DNA of 64,000 nt, taken from assembly GCA_027492485.1 (NCBI GenBank), contig JAPUER010000029.1:23559-87558 (forward strand). The letters are read 5' to 3'. This stretch comes from Betaproteobacteria bacterium. Its GTDB lineage: Bacteria; Pseudomonadota; Gammaproteobacteria; Burkholderiales; Casimicrobiaceae. How positions within the stretch are numbered: position 1 is the stretch's first letter; the number at the start of each line of letters is the position of its first letter. The notes beneath the pieces were generated by a model. That model worked only from the letters and a program-made list of their open reading frames with translations. It ran no database searches and was not told the origin of the DNA. A program made the position numbers and the translations under genes. Shown here piece after piece: positions 46,161-55,665 of this stretch.

Positions 46161-46320
46161 AATGAAGATTCCTGTAGGTTTCTGTAGTTTTATCGACGTC
46201 TGAACTCTGCGCCGCGCTCGTCACTCAAACCCCGGCCGCGCTGCTTCGTCGCACAGCGCTCATCGGACCAACGCCGGCCGATCCGGCCCGGCGATACTTG
46301 CTTACTGGAAAATACCTGCC

Positions 46321-46830
46321 GTGAATCCCGTCAACCTGTTCCCCTCGCGCCGGATGGCCTATCTGTTCGGCTTCGTCGTCTGCGCCGCCCTCATGGGCTA
46401 CGCGCTCTATCTGCAATACGTCGCAATGCTGGAGCCCTGCCCGATGTGCTGGTTCCAGCGGGTGGCGCTGGTCTTGCTCGGCGTCGTGTTTCTGGTCGGC
46501 GCCGTGCTCAATCCCGCTCGCCGCGGCGCCCGCGCGCTGGCCTGGGCGTCGCTCGTCACCGGCGGTGCCGGCGCGGCGCTGGCGGCGCGGCATCTCTACA
46601 TCCAGTCGCTGCCTGCCGGCGAGTTGCCCAGTTGCGGCATGGGCATCAGCTACATGCTGGAGACCTTGCCGTTTCTCGACGTCTTCGCCCGTGCGCTGAA
46701 AGGCAGCGTCGAGTGCAACAAGATCGACCTCATCCTCGGACTGCCGATTCCGGCCTGGAATCTGCTGTTCTTCCTCGCGGCCGTTATCGCGGCCTTCCTG
46801 CTCATCAACCATCGCGCCCACAAGGCGTAG
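46321..46830 (+). CDS. dsbB: Disulfide bond formation protein B
   Basis: A 169-residue inner-membrane quinone reductase that reoxidises DsbA. Four membrane spans are visible. The first periplasmic pair is C-P-M-C (LEPCPMCWFQRVAL). The second pair is split between LPSCGMGISYM and VECNKID, as in DsbB. It starts with GTG. The prolyl oligopeptidase gene follows after 14 bases and may be co-transcribed, a fitting partner as an exported protein. Confidence 0.94.
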   Translation: MNPVNLFPSRRMAYLFGFVVCAALMGYALYLQYVAMLEPCPMCWFQRVALVLLGVVFLVGAVLNPARRGARALAWASLVTGGAGAALAARHLYIQSLPAGELPSCGMGISYMLETLPFLDVFARALKGSVECNKIDLILGLPIPAWNLLFFLAAVIAAFLLINHRAHKA

Positions 46831-46844
46831 TCCACCCCTTCTTC

Positions 46845-48971
46845 ATGAAACCCATCCTTCCCGCCGCGGTTGCGGCCGCTCTCATCCTGGTCGCGCTGCC
46901 GACTGCGCCGTCGGCGCAGGGCAACGCACAGGCGCTCAACCCGCCGCCTACGCCGGCCCGCCCGGTCACCGACGTCGTGCACGGCATGACGCTGACCGAT
47001 CCCTATCGCTGGCTGGAAGACAACAAGAACGAAGACGTCGTGAAGTGGACGCGCGCCCAGCACGACGCCGCGCTCGGCTGGCTCGGCAAGAACGCACCGG
47101 AAGTGCCGGGCCTGAAGGACGAGCTGACCCGCTACACCGACCGCACCATCACCTCGCCGCCGTCGTTCTACAAGGGCCGTGAGTTTTTCACCCGCAAGGT
47201 CAAGGGCGACGCCCAGGCCAAGCTCTACACCCGCATCGACGGCAAGGAAGTGCTGCTGCTCGACCCCGTCAAGCTCGACCCGAGCGGCAAGTCGGCGCTC
47301 TCCGGGCGTGCCTATTCGCGCGACGCCAGCATCGTCGCCGTCGGCGTGCAGCGCGCCGGTGACGAGCTGCCGACCCAGTTCTTCATCAACAGCAAGACCG
47401 GCGAGCAGGTCTACGCGCCGCTGCCGCAAGTGTGGGGCGTGTCGTGGACCAAGGACAACGCCGTTGCCTACGTGCAGCCGCGCACGCAGGAGCAGGTCAG
47501 CAAGCAGTTGCCGCTCTACACACAGCGCGTGGATCTGCGCAAACCGCTCGCCGGGCAACCGGTGGTGCACAAGTTCACCGACGCCAAGCAATGGGGCGGT
47601 GTGGCCGACTACGAATACGCGCCGTACACCGTGTTCACCACCGGTGAAGGCAAGCGCGCCCAGTTCGCGATCGCCAAGACCGGCAGCGCCGATACGCCGC
47701 GCCTGATCTTCAACGAGAAGGACGCCAACGCCGCCATCGAGATGATCGGCGACAGCATTTACGCCTGGACCAACGCCGGCGCACCGAACGGCCGCCTGCT
47801 CAAGGGCAGCACGGCGAAGCCGGAGTTCAAGGACTGGACGACCATCGTCCCCGAGCAGAAAGACGTGGTGCTCGAAGCTTTCGTGGTGACCAAAAAGAAC
47901 ATCATCGTGCGCGAAAAGCGCGAGCTGCTCGAACGCCTGCGCGTGCTCGATCTCAACGGCAAGTTCGTGCGCGATCTGCCGGCGCCGGAGTTCGGCAGCG
48001 TCAGCGGCCTCTCCTACGACCGCGACAGCAACACGCTGTACGCCGCGCTGGCCACCTTCACCGCGCCGTTCAAGCTCTACAAGCTCGATGCCGACAAGCT
48101 GGAGTGGAAGTTCCTCTATCAGGACGAATCGGTGCTCGATACCAGCAACATCGAGACGAAGATGGTCTACGTGACCAGCCGCGACGGCGCCAAGGTGCCG
48201 ATGTTCGTCAGCAGCAAAAAGGGCATCAAGCTCGACGGCAACAACCCGACCGTGATCTATGGCTACGGCGGCTTCAACATCGGCATCAAGGTCGGCTATC
48301 TCGGCGCCTTCGCCACGCTGGTCAATCGCGGCGTGGTGGTGGCGCAGCCGGGGCTGCGCGGCGGCGACGAGTTCGGTGAGCGCTGGCACGAAGGCGGCAT
48401 GCTCGGCAACAAGCAAAACGTGTTCGACGACCTCTACGCCAGCGCCGAATGGCTGATCGCGCAGGGCTACACCACGTCGAAGCGGCTGGTCGCCTTCGGC
48501 GGCAGCAACGGCGGGCTGCTGGTCGGCGCCGCGGCGACGCAGCGGCCGGATTTGTTCAACGGCATCGTCTGCTCGGTGCCGCTGCTCGACATGGTCCGCT
48601 ATCACAAATTCCGCATCGCGCGCTACTGGATCCCGGAGTACGGCGACCCGGACAAAGCGGCCGATTTCGCCTGGCTGCTGCGCTACTCGCCGTATCACAA
48701 CGTGCGCGCCGGCGTGAACATGCCGACCACGCTGGTGATCGCCGGCGAGAACGACACCCGTGTCGATCCGCTGCACGCCAAGAAATTCGTGGCGCTGGCG
48801 CAGAACAATCCCGGCCAGGTCAACCCGGTGCTGCTGAAGATGGATTACGACTCCGGCCACGGCTCCGGCAAATCGACCGCGCAGCAGGTCGAGGACCGCG
48901 AAACCTGGCTCAATTTCATCCTCGCCATGACCGGCGCAACGAAACCGGCGGCCGCAACCACCCGGCAATGA
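46845..48971 (+). CDS. Prolyl oligopeptidase family serine peptidase (S9A), exported
   Basis: A 708-residue periplasmic or secreted peptidase cleaving after proline in short peptides. The signal peptide is about 1-24 (cleavage near PSAQG). After DPYRWLEDNKNEDV comes the seven-bladed propeller (about 75-420). The alpha/beta hydrolase domain carries the Ser in GGSNGGLLVG, the Asp in AGENDTRVDPLHA and the His in DYDSGHGSG. All three triad residues are intact. It follows dsbB closely. Confidence 0.93.
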   Translation: MKPILPAAVAAALILVALPTAPSAQGNAQALNPPPTPARPVTDVVHGMTLTDPYRWLEDNKNEDVVKWTRAQHDAALGWLGKNAPEVPGLKDELTRYTDRTITSPPSFYKGREFFTRKVKGDAQAKLYTRIDGKEVLLLDPVKLDPSGKSALSGRAYSRDASIVAVGVQRAGDELPTQFFINSKTGEQVYAPLPQVWGVSWTKDNAVAYVQPRTQEQVSKQLPLYTQRVDLRKPLAGQPVVHKFTDAKQWGGVADYEYAPYTVFTTGEGKRAQFAIAKTGSADTPRLIFNEKDANAAIEMIGDSIYAWTNAGAPNGRLLKGSTAKPEFKDWTTIVPEQKDVVLEAFVVTKKNIIVREKRELLERLRVLDLNGKFVRDLPAPEFGSVSGLSYDRDSNTLYAALATFTAPFKLYKLDADKLEWKFLYQDESVLDTSNIETKMVYVTSRDGAKVPMFVSSKKGIKLDGNNPTVIYGYGGFNIGIKVGYLGAFATLVNRGVVVAQPGLRGGDEFGERWHEGGMLGNKQNVFDDLYASAEWLIAQGYTTSKRLVAFGGSNGGLLVGAAATQRPDLFNGIVCSVPLLDMVRYHKFRIARYWIPEYGDPDKAADFAWLLRYSPYHNVRAGVNMPTTLVIAGENDTRVDPLHAKKFVALAQNNPGQVNPVLLKMDYDSGHGSGKSTAQQVEDRETWLNFILAMTGATKPAAATTRQ

Positions 48972-49053
48972 CGCGAAAACCGTCGCGGCATCGTTCTTCG
49001 GGTCATGCGCATCGGGGGCGCCGGTCCGATGCCGGTGCCCGATAGGGCGATGA

Positions 49054-49168
49054 CAGCTTTATGCAGAAAGCGCCGATTTGTAAAGGCATATCGCCGCAAA
49101 AACTAGAAAGTCGACTTTTGCATTTTGGTGGCTTGAGCCCGCATCTAACCGGCGTTTGACCGAAAAAG
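49054..49168 (+). repeat. 116-bp intergenic palindromic element, copy D
   Basis: It begins CAGCTTTATGCAGAAAGCGCC and ends GGCGTTTGACCGAAAAAG. Inside are AGTCGACTTT and TTGAGCCC at the family spacing. It lies in the 384-base gene-free stretch 48972-49355, after the peptidase gene and before the rpsO promoter. The rest of that stretch is the rpsO promoter and leader. Confidence 0.82.
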
Positions 49169-49212
49169 ATACCGATTCGACGCGGGTGGCACCGACGGAT
49201 CGACGTGGCGTC

Positions 49213-49241
49213 TCGACCGCGACGCGTTTTCCATTTATAAT
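49213..49241 (+). promoter_or_regulatory. Sigma-70 promoter of rpsO
   Basis: TCGACC (four of six matches to the -35 consensus) is followed by 17 bases and a perfect -10 TATAAT. It stands about 115 bases ahead of the rpsO ATG. The intervening leader would be the site of S15 autoregulation known in other bacteria; no pseudoknot was modelled. Confidence 0.65.
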
Positions 49242-49355
49242 CATCGGCTTACTTCGAAAAAACCATTCGTCCCTCGGGGTGCCTGCCGAAGTTGCGCTGC
49301 AAAGCGCGGCCGCAACGCGTCTCCGATCGACGGCTAAAAGAGAACAGGAAACCTC

Positions 49356-49625
49356 ATGGCACTCACGCCGGAACAAACCGCAAAGATCATCGCCGACCAC
49401 GGCCGCTCCAAGGGCGACACCGGGTCCACCGAAGTGCAAGTCGCACTGCTGACGGCCAACATCAACGGCCTGTCGGATCACTTTAAGGCGCACGCCAAGG
49501 ATTTCCACAGCCGTCGCGGCCTGCTGAAAATGGTGAACCAGCGTCGCAGCCTGCTCGCCTATCTGCGCAACACCGACCGCGCCCGCTATCAGGCGCTGAT
49601 CGAAAAGCTCGGCCTGCGCAAGTAA
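49356..49625 (+). CDS. rpsO: 30S ribosomal protein S15
   Basis: An 89-residue 16S rRNA-binding protein and early assembly factor. The full-length match includes [14 protein letters not shown] and [41 protein letters not shown], the S15 signature. AACAGGAAA precedes the ATG. It is followed by a terminator and then pnp, the classical order in which S15 and PNPase are linked. Confidence 0.98.
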   Translation: MALTPEQTAKIIADHGRSKGDTGSTEVQVALLTANINGLSDHFKAHAKDFHSRRGLLKMVNQRRSLLAYLRNTDRARYQALIEKLGLRK

Positions 49626-49652
49626 CCTTGCCGCAAGCCTGACTTAAGCCGG

Positions 49653-49690
49653 GGCCGCCTCTCTGCAAAGAGTCGCGGCCTTTGTTGTTT
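49653..49690 (+). terminator. rpsO-pnp intercistronic terminator/attenuator
   Basis: GGCCGC pairs with GCGGCC, extended inside by CTCT/AGAG across a short loop, and is followed by TTTGTTGTTT. This is a Rho-independent terminator in the position of the E. coli rpsO attenuator. It probably lets only part of transcription reach pnp. Confidence 0.8.
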
Positions 49691-49712
49691 CTGCCTGGCA
49701 CGTTTCCCAATT

Positions 49713-49787
49713 CCGTTCGCCCTGAGGCAATGCCGAAGGGTTCGATACGGCAACGATCAAACCCTTCGTTTCACTCAGGGCGAACGG
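49713..49787. repeat. Inverted repeat of CGTTCGCCCTGAG type
   Basis: CCGTTCGCCCTGAG on the left and CTCAGGGCGAACGG on the right are exact inverses, with a second inner pair CGAAGGGTT/AACCCTTCG. This is a common dispersed repeat type of GC-rich proteobacteria. It sits inside the rpsO-pnp spacer and would add an mRNA hairpin just ahead of pnp. Confidence 0.75.
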
Positions 49788-49856
49788 TGTGAAAAGTCAC
49801 TGAACGACAAACGAACGCGCAAGAAAACAGCGCATTAAAAAGAAAGGTAACAGCCG

Positions 49857-51989
49857 ATGCTGACCGCAACCAAAAAGTCCATCGAGTATGGCAAACACAC
49901 CCTCACGCTTGAGACCGGCGAAATCGGTCGTCAGGCCGATGCCGCCGTGCTCGTCCGTTATGGCGACACCGTGGTGCTCGTCTCCGCCGTCGCCAAGACG
50001 AGCGTGAAAGAAGGCCAGGACTTCTTCCCGCTCACCGTGGACTATCAGGAGAAGTTCTACGCCGCCGGCAAGATCCCCGGTGGCTTCTTCAAGCGCGAAG
50101 GCCGTCCGACAGAGAAGGAGACGCTGACCGCGCGCCTGATTGATCGCCCGATCCGCCCGCTGTTCCCGGATGGCTTCTACAACGAAATCCAGGTCATCGC
50201 GACCGTGATGTCGATGGACCCGGAGATCGATCCGGACATCCCTGCGATGATCGGTGCCTCGGCCGCGCTGTACCTGTCGGGCGTGCCGTTCGCCGCCCCG
50301 ATCGCTGCCGCCCGCGTCGGCTACGCCAATGGCGAGTACATCCTGAACCCGACCGCGACCGAACTCAAGACGTCCGAGATGGATCTCGTGGTCGCCGCGA
50401 CCGAGACCGCCGTGATGATGGTCGAATCGGAAGCCGCTGAGCTGCCCGAAGACGTGATGCTCGGCGCCGTGTGGTGGGGCCACGCCCAGCAGCAGCCGGT
50501 GATCGACATGATCATGGCGCTCGGCGAAGTCGCCGGCAAGCCGGCCTGGGACTGGCAGGCTCCTGCGAAAGACCCGGCACTGGTCGCGAAGGTCGTCGAG
50601 ATCGCCGGCCCGGGCTTCGATGAGGCCTACAAGATCAAGTCGAAGAGCGCGCGCAGCGCCAAGCTCAAGGAAGTCTCCGCTGCCGCCGAGGCCGCGCTGA
50701 TTCCGGCCGACGCCGATACGCTGACCAAGAACAACATCAAGAACGAGCTGTTCGCCCTCGAGGCGAAGACCGTTCGCGAGCAGATCCTGCGCGGCGAGCC
50801 GCGCATCGACGGCCGCGACACGCGCACCGTGCGGCCGATCTCGATCCGCACCGGCGTGCTGCCGCGTACGCACGGGTCGGCACTGTTCACGCGTGGCGAA
50901 ACGCAGGCGCTGGTCGTCGCGACGCTCGGCACCAAGCAGGACGAGCAGATCATCGACGCGCTGGGCGGCGAATACCGCGATCGCTTCATGCTGCACTACA
51001 ACATGCCGCCGTTCGCTACTGGCGAAACGGGCCGCGTTGGCTCGCCGAAGCGCCGCGAAATCGGCCACGGCCGCCTCGCCAAGCGCTCGCTGGTGACGGT
51101 GCTGCCGCCCGAAAAGGACTTCTCGTACTCGATGCGCGTCGTCTCGGAGATCACTGAATCGAACGGCTCCTCGTCGATGGCCTCGGTGTGTGGCGGCTCG
51201 CTGGCACTGATGGACGCTGGCGTGCCGCTCAAGGCCCCGGTTGCAGGCATCGCAATGGGCCTGATCAAGGAAGGCAACCGCTTCGCCGTGCTGACCGACA
51301 TCCTCGGTGACGAGGATCACCTGGGCGACATGGACTTCAAGGTGGCCGGCACCGACCGTGGCGTGACCGCGCTGCAGATGGACATCAAGATCCAGGGCAT
51401 CACCAAGGAAATCATGGGCGTTGCGCTGGCTCAGGCCAACGAAGCGCGTCGTCACATCCTCGGCATCATGCACGAGGCAATGCCGCACAACCGTACCGAG
51501 ATGAGCGCCTACGCACCGCGAATGATCACCTTCAAGATCAATCCGGAGAAGATCCGCGACGTGATCGGCAAGGGCGGCGCCGTTATCCGTGCGCTGTCGG
51601 AAGAAACCCGTTGCCAGATCGACATCCAGGACGATGGCACCATCACCATCGCCTCGCCGAACGCCGACGACCTCGCCGAATGCAAGCGGCGTATCGACGG
51701 CATCACGGCCGAAGTAGAAGTGGGCAAGGTCTACGAAGGCCCGATCATCCGCATCATGGACTTCGGCGCCGTGATCCAGCTGCTGCCTGGGCGTGACGGC
51801 CTGCTGCACATCAGCCAGATCGCCCATGAGCGCGTCAACGCCGTCACCGACTTCTTCAAGGAAGGCGACCTGGTCAAGGTCAAGGTACTCGGCTTCGACG
51901 ACAAGGGCCGTGTCAAGCTGTCGCGCAAGGTGCTGCTTGACGAGCAGGCTGCTGCTGACAATGCGGACGCAGGCAACGCACCGCAGTAA
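49857..51989 (+). CDS. pnp: Polyribonucleotide nucleotidyltransferase (PNPase)
   Basis: Phosphorolytic 3'-5' exoribonuclease of the degradosome; 710 residues. Two RNase PH domains (about 1-220 and 305-545) flank the helical domain. [21 protein letters not shown] and [26 protein letters not shown] mark the active site. The KH domain ([20 protein letters not shown]) and S1 domain ([34 protein letters not shown]) close the protein. AGAAAGG precedes the ATG. The last 480 bp recur at 60244. Confidence 0.98.
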   Translation: MLTATKKSIEYGKHTLTLETGEIGRQADAAVLVRYGDTVVLVSAVAKTSVKEGQDFFPLTVDYQEKFYAAGKIPGGFFKREGRPTEKETLTARLIDRPIRPLFPDGFYNEIQVIATVMSMDPEIDPDIPAMIGASAALYLSGVPFAAPIAAARVGYANGEYILNPTATELKTSEMDLVVAATETAVMMVESEAAELPEDVMLGAVWWGHAQQQPVIDMIMALGEVAGKPAWDWQAPAKDPALVAKVVEIAGPGFDEAYKIKSKSARSAKLKEVSAAAEAALIPADADTLTKNNIKNELFALEAKTVREQILRGEPRIDGRDTRTVRPISIRTGVLPRTHGSALFTRGETQALVVATLGTKQDEQIIDALGGEYRDRFMLHYNMPPFATGETGRVGSPKRREIGHGRLAKRSLVTVLPPEKDFSYSMRVVSEITESNGSSSMASVCGGSLALMDAGVPLKAPVAGIAMGLIKEGNRFAVLTDILGDEDHLGDMDFKVAGTDRGVTALQMDIKIQGITKEIMGVALAQANEARRHILGIMHEAMPHNRTEMSAYAPRMITFKINPEKIRDVIGKGGAVIRALSEETRCQIDIQDDGTITIASPNADDLAECKRRIDGITAEVEVGKVYEGPIIRIMDFGAVIQLLPGRDGLLHISQIAHERVNAVTDFFKEGDLVKVKVLGFDDKGRVKLSRKVLLDEQAAADNADAGNAPQ

Positions 51990-52012
51990 ACGGCTCGTTC
52001 CTTGTAGAAAAA

Positions 52013-52036
52013 ACGGGGCTTCGGCCCCGTTTTTTG
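52013..52036 (+). terminator. Rho-independent terminator of pnp
   Basis: ACGGGGC, a TTCG tetraloop and GCCCCGT form a tight stem followed by TTTTTTG, 23 bases after the pnp stop. It is a textbook intrinsic terminator. Confidence 0.9.
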
Positions 52037-52101
52037 TTCGTACGAGTGATTGTGCAGATCAGTCCGCTATCGCCACTCCGCCTTGTTGCCGCCGCCGCGC
52101 T

Positions 52102-53832
52102 CTACGGTGCGACTGCAATGCCACATTGCGATACAAGATAGTGACGAACGGCCGTCCAGTTGTTGCGAGGCCCGCTCAACGTGATGCCTTGCAGGACCGA
52201 AGGCCCAGACATGCCGAGCGCCACACGGGCGATGATGAGCGCGTCCGTGGTCGCGCCCACACGTCCATCGCCGTCCACATCCATGGTGCACATGCGTGCG
52301 CCGAATGGGCCACCATTGAGTCGCGCAATACAGGCCATGTTGATGCCACCGGCCCCCTCGCAGGCACCAGCAACCAGCAGTTTTCCGTCTGACTGCAGTG
52401 CCAGCGCGCGGGCGGCGTCATTTCTCTGCCCTACCGTACTCATCTCCAGATTGACACGGCCATTGCCATAGCCGGTCGGTCCGTCGAAAGAGGCATCGAG
52501 CGCACCGTCTGGTGCGAGCCGTGCGACGCAAAAGTTGTTCTCATTGAGCAAACTGCACAGCCCGATCAGAACGATGCGCCCGTCGGGCTGGACGGCGATT
52601 GCGGTGACCTGATCGTACGTTTGCCCCATCGGGAAGACCGCGACACCGCCACCGCCGCCAGCGGACCCCTCGAAACGGTCATCCAGAGTGCCGTCGCCGT
52701 TCAGTCGCACCACCGCGAAATGACTGGCGCTGTTGGACACGACCGAACGACCCGCAATGAGCACGCGGCCATCGGGTTGCAGCGCTGCGGCGCTGACGTT
52801 TGCCTCGATCGCACCGACGGCGTAGGCGACGCGTCCAGTCCCGATGCTGCCACTGTTGTTTGAAAACGTGGCGTCAAAGCTGCCGCTGCCGGTGAGGCGT
52901 GCAGCGCAAAAACTGCGTTTGACGTTGGGATCCGTGTTCGGCCAGCAACTGCCAGTGACTACCAACCTTCCGTCTGCTTGTTGCAGCAACCCCGCAGCGT
53001 CAAAATCATAGGCACCGACCGGGAAGCGCACCAGACCATTGCTATTGGCCGGCGGCGGACCTGAGAACGTGGTATCCAGTGTCCCGTTACTGTTGAGCCG
53101 GATCACACAAGCTTCGCTGTACACGCCAGCGTTCATCGACACTCGGCAGTCACCGGAAATCACAATTTTCCCGTCTGGCTGAACCAGTACATTTCGTGCC
53201 CGTGCAATGCCCAGATTTGTGAGCAGCGCGCGACCAGCGCCATTCTGGTTCGGCCCGACAAACGTCGCGTCCAGCGTTCCGTTGGCGTTCAGGCGCGCGA
53301 CGCAAAACTGGTAGCCCACCACGCCATCCCAACACTCACCGGCGAGAACCATCTTGTCATCCGCTTGCATGGCGATGGCGTTGGCCCGGTCATCGGTGGC
53401 ATGTTGCGGCAGTGCGAAGCCTCCATTGCCGTTGCCCGTGGCGCCAACAGGCCCGACGAACGTTGTGTCGAGGCCGCCATTGGCGGTGAGACGCTGTACG
53501 CACATCGCCGGGTTACCGTTCGTGGCAGCGTTCGAGCAGTAACCAGCCAGCACAATGCTGCCGTTCGGCTGCGTAGCAACGGCCAGGACATAGGCGTTGC
53601 CACCGGGAACGACCGCGAGATTGGCAATCCTCCCGGTACCGCTCGCAAAACCTGCAGGAGCAGGGGCGTCGTCAAGCGTACCGGGCACGGGTTCGACGCC
53701 ATGCGCCGGGTTGAGTACAAATGCGGTCAGCGCTGCCGCTATGGTCAGCGCAGTGGGGTAGTTGCAGCGCACGCTAACCGGTACGAAGCGGGATGACAGA
53801 CAACGGGCAATCGGGGGACGGGACAGTGTCAT
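52102..53832 (-). CDS. Exported Delta-60 repeat protein with dockerin-like tail
   Basis: A 576-residue secreted protein. The signal region is about 25-45 (LTIAAALTAFVLNPAHG). Seven Delta-60 repeats follow, each about 55-75 residues with the form A-x-x-x-Q-P-D-G-K-I-V-L-x-G...C-V-x-R-L-N-x-N-G-T-L-D-x-T-F; together they should build a propeller. The C-terminus has a calcium-loop MDVDGDGRVGATTDALIIAR, resembling half of a dockerin or EF-hand pair. It is divergent from a regulator across about 150 bases. The function is unknown, likely adhesive or structural. Confidence 0.85.
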   Translation of the reverse strand: MTLSRPPIARCLSSRFVPVSVRCNYPTALTIAAALTAFVLNPAHGVEPVPGTLDDAPAPAGFASGTGRIANLAVVPGGNAYVLAVATQPNGSIVLAGYCSNAATNGNPAMCVQRLTANGGLDTTFVGPVGATGNGNGGFALPQHATDDRANAIAMQADDKMVLAGECWDGVVGYQFCVARLNANGTLDATFVGPNQNGAGRALLTNLGIARARNVLVQPDGKIVISGDCRVSMNAGVYSEACVIRLNSNGTLDTTFSGPPPANSNGLVRFPVGAYDFDAAGLLQQADGRLVVTGSCWPNTDPNVKRSFCAARLTGSGSFDATFSNNSGSIGTGRVAYAVGAIEANVSAAALQPDGRVLIAGRSVVSNSASHFAVVRLNGDGTLDDRFEGSAGGGGGVAVFPMGQTYDQVTAIAVQPDGRIVLIGLCSLLNENNFCVARLAPDGALDASFDGPTGYGNGRVNLEMSTVGQRNDAARALALQSDGKLLVAGACEGAGGINMACIARLNGGPFGARMCTMDVDGDGRVGATTDALIIARVALGMSGPSVLQGITLSGPRNNWTAVRHYLVSQCGIAVAP

Positions 53833-53987
53833 GTTGGGGGAAGGTGGATGTTGGCGGAGAAAATGTAGATGCGACCCGGCGCAGCACGGTAGTCAAAAAG
53901 CGAAAACAGTAGGCGAAAAGCGCAAGCATCCGACCAGGTGTCGCAAAATGCGCGCAAGCAGATTCCACTGTGTCGCCAGACGGCCAA

Positions 53988-55460
53988 ATGTTCCCGAGAA
54001 TGGTTGACGATGTAATGTCCGACGCTGCCGCGCTCGCCCGTGCTGCCGAGTTCGCCGCGTTCAACGGACAGCTCGAAGACGCCCAGCAACTACTTGAGCG
54101 TTGCACGGACAGCTTGCCGCAGGAGCCCGCAGCGGAGGGTGCGGTGGCGCTGGCGCGCGCCGAACTTGCCTTTCAGCGGTCAAACTATGCCGAGGCTGCT
54201 GCACTTGCCGACCGCGCAGCCACGCGACTCCTGCTCGTTGGCGATGCCGAGGGCGAACTGCGGGCGCTGGAGCTGCACCCGCGCGTCTGGGCACGGCATG
54301 GTGAGGAAGAGCGTGTGCAGCGTCGCTGCGAGCAACTGCTCGAGCGCTGGCGCGCGAGGACCGGGAACGAGGCTGTCGAAGGTCAGGTTCGATGTCTCAC
54401 CCTCATTACCTTCATGCACGCACGCCGGTTTCGATACGAGGATGGTATTGCAACCGGTAGTCTCGCGGTGCGTCTTGCCCGCGACACTGCGCGCATGCAT
54501 TCCCTGCTTCCGCGCGCGGCCAACGCACTTGCGGGGTTGCATTTCGCCAAAGCCTGCGCCCTGCATCCGGCGACCGGATGGGCTTCGCACATTACGTCCC
54601 TGGCGCCGACGGACCACCCTGATGTGTTGGAACACTGCAGAGTCGCGATGGCGCTGCTCGGCGAGGTGCGACCGTACTCGAAAGCCGGCGGCAACCAGTA
54701 TCAGGATGCGCTGATCGGATCGAACATGGGGCAATTGCAGGTACTGATGGGAGCCCCTGACGCCGCGCTTCCAGACATGCAGCGTTTTCTAGACGTCAGT
54801 CGGCAACGCCAAAACCGTTACATGGAGGCCGATGCGCTGCAGGCCATCGGCTGGGCGCATCTGGTGGGTGGACGATTGCCCGACGCGCAGGCAGCGCTGA
54901 TGCATGCACTCGGTATTGCTGCATCGCTGCAGGCCGCACCGCTGCTGATCACCATTCACTACGACCTGTCGACGATTCTGGAGCGGGCGGGCGAGGTTGC
55001 GCGGGCGTTGCACCACTATCGCGAGTACGCACGACTCTGGCGACGGGCGCACCAGCAACTGGCGGCTCAGCCGTCACCGCATGCGCGACGCCGGCTCGAG
55101 CCCTTCTACCTTAAGCGCGCGGAGGCACTGATCCGCGCATCGCTGCCTCATTCGCCGTCAGCTGAAGAGATCGCCCAGCACTCTGGCGCGTCCATTCGAG
55201 CGGTACAACTGGCGTTTCGCGAGTATCGTGGAATGACACCGCACAAGTATTCGCTCGCGTTGCGCTATCAGGCTGCGCACGACGCGCTGGCATCAAGGCA
55301 GGCGGCACGCGGCATTGGTCAGATTTGCAGCGAACTCGGATTTGATGACCCCTCACGATTTGCGCGTGAGTTTCGCAAGCGCTTTGGCCTGCTTCCGTCC
55401 GCGTTCAGTCGTGATGCAGAGCCAGGCCGGAATCGGGCTTCGGCCGCAGGTGGCGTGTGA
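53988..55460 (+). CDS. Transcriptional regulator with TPR-like N-terminus and AraC-type HTH
   Basis: About 490 residues. The first about 370 form Ala/Leu-rich helical repeats like tetratricopeptide units (AAEFAAFNGQLEDAQQLLE, ALQAIGWAHLVGGRLPDAQAALMHAL), with no receiver or cupin sensor. The C-terminal about 100 residues are an AraC HTH pair (EEIAQHSGASIRAVQLAFREYRGMTPHKYSLALRYQ and ICSELGFDDPSRFAREFRKRFGLLPSAF). The start is ambiguous among GTG 53970 and ATGs at 53988, 54000 and 54015. It probably controls the divergent Delta-60 gene or the downstream exported-protein genes. Confidence 0.82.
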   Translation: MFPRMVDDVMSDAAALARAAEFAAFNGQLEDAQQLLERCTDSLPQEPAAEGAVALARAELAFQRSNYAEAAALADRAATRLLLVGDAEGELRALELHPRVWARHGEEERVQRRCEQLLERWRARTGNEAVEGQVRCLTLITFMHARRFRYEDGIATGSLAVRLARDTARMHSLLPRAANALAGLHFAKACALHPATGWASHITSLAPTDHPDVLEHCRVAMALLGEVRPYSKAGGNQYQDALIGSNMGQLQVLMGAPDAALPDMQRFLDVSRQRQNRYMEADALQAIGWAHLVGGRLPDAQAALMHALGIAASLQAAPLLITIHYDLSTILERAGEVARALHHYREYARLWRRAHQQLAAQPSPHARRRLEPFYLKRAEALIRASLPHSPSAEEIAQHSGASIRAVQLAFREYRGMTPHKYSLALRYQAAHDALASRQAARGIGQICSELGFDDPSRFAREFRKRFGLLPSAFSRDAEPGRNRASAAGGV

Positions 55461-55665
55461 GCCTGACTCCGACTTGCGATTCCTGCCTGACGCGGCATCA
55501 TCCCTTGCGTAGAGCGGAACATTGCAGCCGTGCGACGCACGTGTACGCCGCAACAGGCAAAAAGCGCAAGTCGCGTGACTGGCCGCCAAAAAGGCATGTG
55601 GGCGAGTGCGTGGCCACAGCCCTGACGATGCAGATCATTCATACTCTACCGGAGGGGACAGTCAC

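Noticed and set aside
46650-48968. A 772-codon frame antisense to the prolyl oligopeptidase
   Set aside because: The plus-strand peptidase has an intact triad; the antisense frame shows no motifs.
49797-51827. A 676-codon frame antisense to pnp
   Set aside because: A shadow of a conserved gene, with low-complexity Arg/His/Asp content.
52102-53832. Reading the Delta-60 gene as part of a cellulosome because of its dockerin-like end
   Set aside because: Only one calcium-loop half is visible and no cohesin or scaffoldin is present.
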